Origin: CAYRFF01 sp964436125
Lineage (GTDB): Bacteria; Bacteroidota; Bacteroidia; Chitinophagales; Saprospiraceae
Direction of reading: 5' to 3'
NCBI GenBank assembly: GCA_964436125.1
Contig: CAYTBT010000057.1
Span: 1-12,557 of the forward strand
DNA length: 12,557 bases
Part shown: positions 6,547 through 12,557 of the stretch, in pieces
How the letters are laid out: the number at the start of each line of letters is the position of its first letter
Position numbering within the stretch: the stretch's first letter is position 1
Notes under the pieces: model-generated
Database searches by the model: none
What the model saw: only the letters and a program-made list of their open reading frames with translations
Told to the model about the DNA's origin: nothing
Program-made: the position numbers and the translations under genes

Positions 6547-7257
6547 TTAATTCTTTGTTTTAATTTTTTCCGTTTTATTAACCCAGGGAAAACTATCTCC
6601 TTTTGGATCAACATTTAAAAATTTACAGAATCTAAAATAATCTTGTCTATTTGCTACATTAATAACTAAGAGTCTATCCGACTTATCGAAATATTTTATC
6701 ACCTTCCTGTTATATTCGTTATAATGGTTAATAAGAATATCCTTATTATATATGTCAGTTTTGGGAGTGCTAAAAATCTCTCTATTCAACTTCCAGGACC
6801 ATCCTTTCTTAATATATCGTGCATTCTTTAAGTCTTTTATTGTCGGGATACCACCGTGTCCAAAGATTTTGGAATGAAAATTTATAACAGAATTATACCA
6901 TTGTTCCGGAGAATCTCTCACAGTCAATATAAATTTACTATTTGGGAATGCTTTATCCATATACTTATATGTAAGTGGTAAAGAAAATGGGACATCTTTA
7001 AAAACTTGAGCTGTATTACAAAACTCTACAATCTTCTTAAAATCTCTTTTAATATATGCATCTAATAATCTAGCACCTTTTTTCTCATTACACGTAATAT
7101 AGCCCAATCTCTTAAACTCTTCTCGTAAGGAGGTTGTCCCAGTTTTATTTCTCCCAATACAAAATATCTTTTGTTTTCCTTTTACAATTGGTGGATTAAC
7201 GAAATTATCTCTGTACTCTGCTATTATTTCTTTAATTATTCTACGAAAAACTGTCAT
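6547..7257 (-). CDS. Sulfotransferase family protein
   Basis: This 236-residue protein has the two PAPS-binding elements of sulfotransferases. The 5'-phosphosulfate loop is IFCIGRNKTGTTSL (31-44), a P-loop-like G-x-x-K-T-G-T-T-S-L with Lys38. The 3'-phosphate site is FPNSKFILTVRDSPEQWYNS (104-123), with Arg114 and Ser123 at the usual positions. The C-terminal FCKFLNVD and FPWVNKTE segments are also typical of the Sulfotransfer_4-like group. It would transfer sulfate from PAPS to a sugar of the exported polysaccharide, or possibly to a lipid. The gene begins 7 bases after the flippase stop, so the two are almost certainly co-transcribed. The acceptor is unknown. Codon use is AT-rich like its neighbours. 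Confidence 0.85.
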   Translation of the reverse strand: MTVFRRIIKEIIAEYRDNFVNPPIVKGKQKIFCIGRNKTGTTSLREEFKRLGYITCNEKKGARLLDAYIKRDFKKIVEFCNTAQVFKDVPFSLPLTYKYMDKAFPNSKFILTVRDSPEQWYNSVINFHSKIFGHGGIPTIKDLKNARYIKKGWSWKLNREIFSTPKTDIYNKDILINHYNEYNRKVIKYFDKSDRLLVINVANRQDYFRFCKFLNVDPKGDSFPWVNKTEKIKTKN

Positions 7258-7264
7258 AATTCAT

Positions 7265-8734
7265 TTAATTACCATTAAGTTCTAGTAAAAAGCTGTTCTT
7301 AAAGTGTTTAATCGTTTCAATAAATTTCCCTAATGCATCAACATTAAATAGAATTGCTAAAAGGACATATGTTATGTATCCAGTAATAATTCCACTACTT
7401 ACTATAATAATGGAGTTTGCAAAACTTAATACGGATGTCACAAAATATGCTATACTTGCAGAAACTAATGAAATTAAAACTATTGGTATAATATCGATAA
7501 TTTGATCTTTTAAAAAGTAGCCTATTAGTCTACCACCATAATAACCATTAAGTAAATAAATTAACAATACTGTAAACGCTTCGGCTGATAATATTGCCCA
7601 TATTCCATAAGGCAATGCAAGAAATATTCCAATTAAGCGAATACAATTTTTAAATATTGTAATTTTCAGATAGACACCTGGGTATCCCTTCACATTGAGT
7701 ATATTGATATTAAGGACATTTAAAGGATACAAAATACCATAAATACTTAACAATTGGAAAAAAGGCACTGAAGGTATCCATTGTTTACCAAGAATAAGCC
7801 CAAATAATGGTTCTGCCAAAACAGCAATGATTATAAACGTGGGGCAGACCCAAAAGAATGCTTGCATAGTGACTGTTCTATAACCATTTCTAAGTCTTTT
7901 ATTATCATGCTGAATAGAAGAGAATGCAGAAAATGTAACCTTATTCAATGCATCGGTAAAAGTAGTTGCAGGAACTCTTACAAGTTTATTTGAGTTTTGA
8001 TAATAACCAACTAAACTAAGAGGGAAAAATTTACCTATTATTACAATATAACTATTTACAAATATGGTATTAATAATCCTTGAAAGCATTAATTTACTTC
8101 CATAGATAAAAAGCCCTCTTGCCTTATTTATATTAAAATTAAATGATGGCTTCCACTTCGAATATAACCATATTTGAACCGTATATGCTAGACGAGTTAC
8201 TATTTGTAAGGCAATAAGGCTCCATACCCCAAAATTGTTTAATGCCATTATAACACTTACAAGACCTCCAATAATTATTGAAGGAAAATGAACAATCGTT
8301 AGCGTTCTAAATCGCATTTCCTTTTGAAGTCTGGCTTCTTGAACATATGAAAATGCATTTATAATAAACACAAGAGACAATATTCTTGTCAGCTTAATTA
8401 GAATAGGTTGGTCATAAAACTTGGCTATACCAGGTGCTGCTAAATATAAGATTATATAGATAATAATACTTACTGATGTGTTAATCCAGAAGATACTGGA
8501 AAAGTGTTCTGAATCAGTGTCTTTCTTCTGAATAAGTGCTTCATTAAATCCAGCTTGCACAAGTATTTCACTCAAGCGGATAAAAATCATAAGCATCCCT
8601 ATTAGCCCAAAGATCTCGGGAGTAAGCAATCGAGCCAGGATAATGGTAACAATAAAGGTTATTCCCTTACCTCCTATATTCTGTAAGAGTGACCAAAAAA
8701 CACCGATAACCGTCTTGTTTTTTAAGCTTGCCAT
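7265..8734 (-). CDS. Lipopolysaccharide/O-antigen flippase (MOP superfamily, WzxC/TuaB type)
   Basis: This 489-residue integral membrane protein has about 12-14 hydrophobic segments spread over its length, as expected for Wzx-type flippases that move undecaprenyl-linked repeat units across the inner membrane. The start, with Trp14 and the ARLLTPEIFGLIGM motif (34-47), then GFNEALIQKKD (62-72), the FFPLSLVGYYQNSNKL segment (236-251) and ILGKQWIPSVPFFQLL (314-329), matches the Polysacc_synt_3 (WzxC/TuaB/EpsE-like) branch. It lies between the glycosyltransferase (155-base gap) and the sulfotransferase-like gene (7-base gap), the usual place for an exporter in a Wzx/Wzy-type locus. No Wzy-like polymerase is visible in this window. 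The gene is AT-rich. Confidence 0.9.
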   Translation of the reverse strand: MASLKNKTVIGVFWSLLQNIGGKGITFIVTIILARLLTPEIFGLIGMLMIFIRLSEILVQAGFNEALIQKKDTDSEHFSSIFWINTSVSIIIYIILYLAAPGIAKFYDQPILIKLTRILSLVFIINAFSYVQEARLQKEMRFRTLTIVHFPSIIIGGLVSVIMALNNFGVWSLIALQIVTRLAYTVQIWLYSKWKPSFNFNINKARGLFIYGSKLMLSRIINTIFVNSYIVIIGKFFPLSLVGYYQNSNKLVRVPATTFTDALNKVTFSAFSSIQHDNKRLRNGYRTVTMQAFFWVCPTFIIIAVLAEPLFGLILGKQWIPSVPFFQLLSIYGILYPLNVLNINILNVKGYPGVYLKITIFKNCIRLIGIFLALPYGIWAILSAEAFTVLLIYLLNGYYGGRLIGYFLKDQIIDIIPIVLISLVSASIAYFVTSVLSFANSIIIVSSGIITGYITYVLLAILFNVDALGKFIETIKHFKNSFLLELNGN

Positions 8735-8889
8735 TACGTTTTATCGAGCACACACATATTCAACTTTTATTCATTCATCCTTCTGCGCACATTAAATAAT
8801 TGCTTTTAATAAAATTTATCATCGTATAGCCCTTGTCTGGGTTCTATATGAATTTTAAAAAATATTGTGTTTCATTTTAGTTACTTTTG
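8735..8889. other. 155-base spacer between the glycosyltransferase and flippase genes
   Basis: This AT-rich spacer is the longest gap inside the contiguous glycan block. I see no gene or heptamer repeat in it. It could carry a promoter for the flippase-sulfotransferase-pyruvyl transferase group, but no consensus can be called with confidence. Confidence 0.3.
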
Positions 8890-9795
8890 TTATGTCATCC
8901 TATATCTCAAGTAGAAATATAAATATCGTGGTGTAGCTATTGCAAGTTTAAATAAATCCTTTAAAGTAACCTTCCCATATTCCATCCGTTTATATGGCAA
9001 TAGTAATTGTAGCCTTGATTTAAATAAATGATCTACATTTAAATCTTTAATAGCCTTTATCGTCATAGCATATAATTTTGCCTTTGTATCAGCATCAGTC
9101 TGCGTATAAACCCTGTTTCCTTCATGTATTCCTCGTAACCCAGTCGCTTCTTTAATTTGACTGCAATAAAGCTTAGCTTGCAAAACTAACCTAAGTAACC
9201 ATTCTGTATCTTCATGCATTCCTATATTATCATTAAAATATCCAACTTTCTTCAAGACACTCTTTTTTAAGGTTAATCCATCTACTGAAAAATACCCCTT
9301 CACTCGTGGATGTATATCATAAAATACATAGGGGACTTCTTCCGGTGGCACATAATCACTGAAGGTGGTCATCGCTTTTATACCTTTTATCTTGTCAAAT
9401 GCGGCTCGTGCACTTTCATCTATTACTTGTAGCCCTAAGGCATTTAAGGCTCCCTCTGCATCGGGATGCTCTCTGAATATTTCCTCGTCTTTGTCAAATC
9501 GGTTCCCAAGATAAATATCGTCCACATCAAGAAAGGAAATATAAGGGAACTTTGCTTTTTTCAGTCCAACATTTCGAGTAGGGCCGGCACCGCGATTTTC
9601 GTTCTCCGGATGAAAGTAAACTTGTATTTTCTCATTTGCGGACGCTAATTTATTGCATATCTCCAGTGAATTATCGGTCGATCCATCATCAATCAGGATG
9701 ATTTCCTTCACCATATCATGCTGGAGGACAGAATTTACGGCTCTTTCAATGAAACGCGAGCCATTATACACCGGTATTATGGTACTTATTTCCAT
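8890..9795 (-). CDS. Family 2 glycosyltransferase (GT-A fold)
   Basis: This 301-residue protein opens with STIIPVYNGSRFIERAV (4-20), carries IDDGSTD (35-41) for UDP/dTDP-sugar binding, GAGPTRNVGL (69-78), and FLDVDD (88-93) as the DxD-type metal site. HEDTEW (194-199) is the likely catalytic-base region, followed by RGIHEGNRVY (221-230). These are the ordered motifs of GT2 enzymes building O-antigen or capsule repeats. Donor and acceptor cannot be read from sequence. It starts only 3 bases after the rfbA stop, implying translational coupling. Base composition falls towards the 3' half, so a recombination joint inside or near this gene is possible. It is the only glycosyltransferase in the window. 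Confidence 0.9.
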   Translation of the reverse strand: MEISTIIPVYNGSRFIERAVNSVLQHDMVKEIILIDDGSTDNSLEICNKLASANEKIQVYFHPENENRGAGPTRNVGLKKAKFPYISFLDVDDIYLGNRFDKDEEIFREHPDAEGALNALGLQVIDESARAAFDKIKGIKAMTTFSDYVPPEEVPYVFYDIHPRVKGYFSVDGLTLKKSVLKKVGYFNDNIGMHEDTEWLLRLVLQAKLYCSQIKEATGLRGIHEGNRVYTQTDADTKAKLYAMTIKAIKDLNVDHLFKSRLQLLLPYKRMEYGKVTLKDLFKLAIATPRYLYFYLRYRMT

Positions 9796-9798
9796 AAA

Positions 9799-10656
9799 TC
9801 AGCCCAGATTCATCAGATATTTCCCATACCCACTCTTCTTCAGCGGTTCAGCAAGTGTTTCAAGCTGCTCGCGACTGATAAATCCCTTGCGCCAGGCGAC
9901 TTCCTCTATACAGCCGATCTTGTGATCCTGCCGCTTTTCAATCACACGGACAAATTCCGATGCATCGGACAGCGACTCAAATGTCCCTGTATCCAGCCAT
10001 GCCGTCCCGCGCGCAAATACTCCGACTTTCAGCTTGCCACGCTTGAGATATTCCTTGTTTACGTCGGTAATTTCATATTCTCCGCGGGCCGATGGTTCAA
10101 TATTCTTGGCTATCTCGACGACCTCATTATCGTAAAAATATAGGCCGGGAACCGCATATCGCGACTTGGGATATTCAGGCTTTTCTTCGATGCTTTTCAC
10201 ATTGTGACTTTCGTCAAATTCCACCACGCCATAGCGCTCCGGATCTTTCACCGGATAGGCAAATACATAGGCTCCATCGGGATCGATACATTGCTGCAGC
10301 ACGCCCGACATACCCGATCCGTAAAAGATATTATCTCCTAGAATCAACGCCACACTATCATCACCGATAAACTCTTCCCCGATCACAAATGCTTGCGCCA
10401 GGCCATTGGGCTTTTCTTGTATCGCATAGCTGAATTCACATCCGAGTGCCGAGCCGTCACCGAGCAATCGCTTGAAACTCTCATTATCTTCCGGTGTCGT
10501 GATGATAAGTACTTCTCTTATTCCCGCAAGCATAAGTACGCTCAAGGGATAATAAATCATCGGTTTATCATATATCGGCATCAGCTGTTTACTGATTGCC
10601 TTGGTTATCGGATATAGACGTGTGCCGGAGCCGCCGGCTAAAACAATACCTTTCAT
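9799..10656 (-). CDS. rfbA: Glucose-1-phosphate thymidylyltransferase RfbA
   Basis: RfbA converts glucose-1-phosphate and dTTP to dTDP-glucose and pyrophosphate, the first step of dTDP-sugar synthesis. The 285-residue chain is the usual length. The nucleotide-binding GGSGTRLYPIT (8-18), KQLMPIYDKPMIYYP (23-37), EKPNGLAQ (81-88), the GDNIFYG metal motif (107-113), RGEYEITD (191-198) and WLDTGT (220-225) are all intact. The start ATG follows an A/T-rich leader with no Shine-Dalgarno sequence. It is separated from rfbB by the S23 gene and two repeat tracts, whereas rfb genes are normally adjacent; rfbC and rfbD are not in the window. It is coupled to the glycosyltransferase by a 3-base gap. Confidence 0.96.
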   Translation of the reverse strand: MKGIVLAGGSGTRLYPITKAISKQLMPIYDKPMIYYPLSVLMLAGIREVLIITTPEDNESFKRLLGDGSALGCEFSYAIQEKPNGLAQAFVIGEEFIGDDSVALILGDNIFYGSGMSGVLQQCIDPDGAYVFAYPVKDPERYGVVEFDESHNVKSIEEKPEYPKSRYAVPGLYFYDNEVVEIAKNIEPSARGEYEITDVNKEYLKRGKLKVGVFARGTAWLDTGTFESLSDASEFVRVIEKRQDHKIGCIEEVAWRKGFISREQLETLAEPLKKSGYGKYLMNLG

Positions 10657-10721
10657 GGTTTATATTTTATTTTAGTAATTATCAAAACTGCTAGAAACTT
10701 TTCCAAAGGAAGTGGTATGGT

Positions 10722-10791
10722 GACTCGTGACTTGTAACTGGTAACTCGTGATTCGTAACTCGTGATTCGTAACTCGTGATTCGTGGTTGGT
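10722..10791. repeat. Heptamer repeat tract E (reverse orientation)
   Basis: Ten consecutive 7-bp units: GACTCGT, GACTTGT, AACTGGT, then AACTCGT/GATTCGT three times perfectly (10743-10784, i.e. three tandem 14-mers), then GGTTGGT. This is the reverse complement of the YACGARY unit found elsewhere. It lies between the S23 gene's 3' end and rfbA. It is the cleanest array in the window and the only one in this orientation. Confidence 0.9.
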
Positions 10792-10837
10792 CATGAATAG
10801 GTCAAAGTATAAGTTTAAAGTTTTACTTGTGAATTCA

Positions 10838-11194
10838 CTATTTGTTTTTCAAATACTTAATTAAGCCATTTACCATTCTTCCTATCCTTTCAAGACCTTC
10901 GCTTAACTCAGGAAACTTATCGTCAGATATGTACTCTAAATTATTTGCAATAATAAGTTGAGTATCCAGCTCTGCAGAACTCCCCAATGCATAGTATAGA
11001 AATCGAATAAATTCACTATCTGAACCTCTAGCCGCACCTTCCGCAATATTAGAAGGAATTGATACAGCAGCTCTTCTTATTTGATCTGTTAAACTATATT
11101 TTTCCTCAGAAGGAAAGCTTTTCGTACTCTGATATATCGTAGTTACAAATTCAATCGCTACTTTCCATGCATCTAAATCTTTATGTGTCTTCAT
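10838..11194 (-). CDS. S23-type four-helix-bundle protein
   Basis: This 118-residue protein belongs to the TIGR02436/PF05635 family, first found encoded in intervening sequences of 23S rRNA genes. Signature residues are present: LDAWKVAIEFV (7-17), FPSEEKYSLTDQIRRAAVSI (27-46) continuing into PSNIAEG (47-53), and SAELDTQLIIANNL (73-86). The fold is four helices that assemble as a pentamer; the molecular function is not established. Here the gene is not in rRNA but interrupts the rfbB-rfbA order, with inverted-orientation heptamer tracts on either side (10722-10791 and 11302-11357). That suggests a separate insertion rather than a role in sugar synthesis. Length is typical and no motif is missing. 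Confidence 0.92.
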   Translation of the reverse strand: MKTHKDLDAWKVAIEFVTTIYQSTKSFPSEEKYSLTDQIRRAAVSIPSNIAEGAARGSDSEFIRFLYYALGSSAELDTQLIIANNLEYISDDKFPELSEGLERIGRMVNGLIKYLKNK

Positions 11195-11252
11195 TTCCGT
11201 AAATTAATTAAAGCAATATTAAGCGATTAATTATCTATTATTTTTGTCACCT

Positions 11253-11357
11253 CCAATATGGAGCGTATGCGACCCACTACTTTCACTTTTGGCACTTACC
11301 GCACCAGTTACGAATCACCAGTCACGAGTTTCGAGTCACGAGTTACGAAACACCATA
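11253..11357. repeat. Repeat tract F: leader block plus heptamers running into rfbB
   Basis: A leader (11253-11277, containing GGAGCGT and GACCCAC) is 19/25 identical to 1151-1175. At nearly the same distance it is followed by heptamers CACCAGT, TACGAAT, CACCAGT, CACGAGT, TTCGAGT, CACGAGT, TACGAAA, CACCATA (11302-11357). The rfbB stop codon (11343-11345) sits on the junction of two units, so the final rfbB codons are part of the array. Confidence 0.85.
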
Positions 11358-12404
11358 GTTTTTAGCATAGTACTCCCTATACTCCCCACTCATCGCATGC
11401 TCAACCCATTCTTCATTATCGAGGTACCATTTTACTGTTTCACGTAAGCCTTCTTCAAAGTTATGGCGCGGTTGCCAGCCGAGTTCTGCTTGTATCTTGC
11501 TACAATCGATAGCGTAGCGAAGGTCGTGACCGGCTCTATCTTTCACATAGGTGATAAGATCGAGGGAAGCTCCTTCTTCCCGGCCGAGTTGTCTGTCCAC
11601 TTCTGCGATTAAGGCTTTTACCAGCTTGATATTCTGCCATTCATTGAGACCGCCGATATTGTAGGTTTCTCCTATTTTCCCCTCGTGGAAGATGAGATCA
11701 ATAGCTTCAACGTGATCTTCCACATACAACCAGTCGCGGACATTTTCCCCTTTGCCATACACCGGTAGATTTTTCTTTTCCTTGATATTGTGGATGAAAA
11801 GCGGGATGAGCTTCTCCGGAAATTGGTATGGGCCGTAGTTATTGGAGCAATTGGAGATTTTTGCCGGAAGGCCATAGGTGTGATAAAATGCGCGCACAAG
11901 ATGATCGCTACCCGCCTTAGATGCGGAATACGGTGACCGCGGATCATAAGGGGTTTTCTCCGTGAACATTTCTTCATTCATCTCAAGGCTTCCATACACC
12001 TCATCGGTGGAAATATGGTAAAATACCTTGTCTTCGTAATTTTCCTCCCAGGCAGCCTTGGCCACTTGAAGAAGTTGAGCCGTGCCGACGAGATTGGTGC
12101 GGATAAATGCCATCGGGTCGAGGATACTTCTGTCCACGTGACTCTCGGCAGCCGTGTGTATCACTCCATCAAATTTATGCTCATCAAATAGTTCCTGCAA
12201 GAGCTCCTGATCCTGAATATCACCTTTAACAAAGGTATAATTCTCCGCATCTTCAATCTCCTTCAGGTTCTCCAGATTACCCGCATAAGTCAATTTGTCC
12301 AGATTGACAATGTGATAGTCCGGGTATTTTTTTACGAAGTGCTTTACGAGGTGGGAGCCGATGAATCCGGCGCCGCCGGTGATAAGTATTACTTTGTTAT
12401 CCAT
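11343..12404 (-). CDS. rfbB: dTDP-glucose 4,6-dehydratase RfbB
   Basis: RfbB converts dTDP-glucose to dTDP-4-keto-6-deoxy-glucose, the branch point for rhamnose and many deoxy-amino sugars. This 353-residue extended SDR has the NAD-binding TGGAGFIGSH (9-18), a HTAAESHVDRS stretch (83-93), and the catalytic STDEVYG (132-138; Thr133, Asp134, Glu135). The Y-x3-K pair is Tyr159/Lys163, followed by NNYGPYQFPEKLIP (188-201) and NVRDWLYVEDH (221-231). All key residues are intact and the length is normal. The stop codon and the last two codons are part of the heptamer array downstream, so the extreme C-terminus may have been altered by repeat insertion without reaching the core. A 44-base gap separates it from the upstream partial gene. 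Confidence 0.97.
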   Translation of the reverse strand: MDNKVILITGGAGFIGSHLVKHFVKKYPDYHIVNLDKLTYAGNLENLKEIEDAENYTFVKGDIQDQELLQELFDEHKFDGVIHTAAESHVDRSILDPMAFIRTNLVGTAQLLQVAKAAWEENYEDKVFYHISTDEVYGSLEMNEEMFTEKTPYDPRSPYSASKAGSDHLVRAFYHTYGLPAKISNCSNNYGPYQFPEKLIPLFIHNIKEKKNLPVYGKGENVRDWLYVEDHVEAIDLIFHEGKIGETYNIGGLNEWQNIKLVKALIAEVDRQLGREEGASLDLITYVKDRAGHDLRYAIDCSKIQAELGWQPRHNFEEGLRETVKWYLDNEEWVEHAMSGEYREYYAKNYGVS

Positions 12405-12448
12405 ATAATATAATTTTTACTGTGTATCTTAGTTGTCAGGTTTCTATC

Positions 12449-12557
12449 TTAACAATAATCCCCTAATTCAATAATCATATTCTCAATTTCTTCTTCAGTA
12501 AAATAAGCTCTTGCATCGTCATTTCTATTATATATTTTATTCTTATTGAAATAAGTA
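12449..12557 (-). CDS. 3' end of an unidentified gene (partial)
   Basis: The minus-strand frame is open from the window edge to a TAA at 12449-12451, giving 35 residues ending FTEEEIENMIIELGDYC. The acidic helical ending and good codon flow suggest a real C-terminus, cut by the window boundary. No family can be named. It is probably upstream of rfbB in the same transcription unit, 44 bases away. Confidence 0.55.
   Translation of the reverse strand, partial: TYFNKNKIYNRNDDARAYFTEEEIENMIIELGDYC

Noticed and set aside
10722..10791. CRISPR array
   Set aside because: Units are 7 bp, contiguous and degenerate, with no spacers and no cas genes nearby.
11244..11447. Plus-strand 67-codon frame across tract F into rfbB
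   Set aside because: It is repeat-derived (SRVSSHE) and then antisense to the conserved rfbB gene.
9799..12404. Complete dTDP-rhamnose operon
   Set aside because: Only rfbA and rfbB are present; no RfbC epimerase or RfbD reductase is seen, so the end sugar cannot be stated.

Overview
The window reads as an accessory stretch of a bacterial chromosome, probably from the Bacteroidota/Balneolota side of the tree. That placement is an inference from three things: starts without Shine-Dalgarno sequences in A/T-rich leaders, a dTDP-sugar/flippase/glycosyltransferase cluster that is AT-rich in the middle, and tracts of 'ACGAGTTACGAATCACGAG'-type intergenic repeats that I associate with those genomes. 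No rRNA, tRNA, CRISPR array or insertion sequence was recognised. All confident genes are on the minus strand, so transcription runs from high to low coordinates.

Layout in transcription order. At 12557-5564 lies a surface-glycan cluster: the 3' end of an unidentified gene, rfbB (dTDP-glucose 4,6-dehydratase), an S23-type four-helix-bundle gene between repeats, rfbA (glucose-1-phosphate thymidylyltransferase), a family 2 glycosyltransferase, a MOP-superfamily flippase, a sulfotransferase-like protein and a polysaccharide pyruvyl transferase-family protein. RfbA and RfbB together make dTDP-4-keto-6-deoxy-glucose. The glycosyltransferase would build a repeat unit, the flippase would export it, and the last two genes could decorate it with sulfate or pyruvate. 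The stretch from about 5430 to 9000 is visibly AT-richer than rfbA and rfbB, as in exchangeable O-antigen blocks.

At 5248-3176 is a 690-residue protein with a fold-type-I PLP core (putative Schiff-base Lys453) and about 200 N-terminal residues I cannot assign. At 2671-1475 is a DUF4143-type AAA ATPase. At 1039-523 is a DUF4258/YgiT-zinc-finger pair, a probable toxin-antitoxin module. A 349-base leftward flank holds only hairpins and dispersed-repeat-like DNA.

The most unusual feature is the intergenic DNA. Tracts with a strict 7-bp period (core YACGARY, i.e. CACGAGT/TACGAAT/CACGAAA) occur at 469-523, 1127-1272, 1444-1471, 2968-3081, 10722-10791 and 11302-11357. They flank the TA pair, the ATPase and the S23 gene on both sides. 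They run into the 3' ends of several genes: the stop codons of the antitoxin and of rfbB are formed by the junction between two heptamers, and the PLP protein's last five codons lie in a related repeat. Tiny triloop hairpins of unrelated sequence but the same 5-3-5 or 4-3-4 design are set into the tracts, and one 69-bp composite occurs twice with a single mismatch. I read this as a modular repeat system bounding accessory cassettes. The pattern is visible directly; mobility or function is inference.
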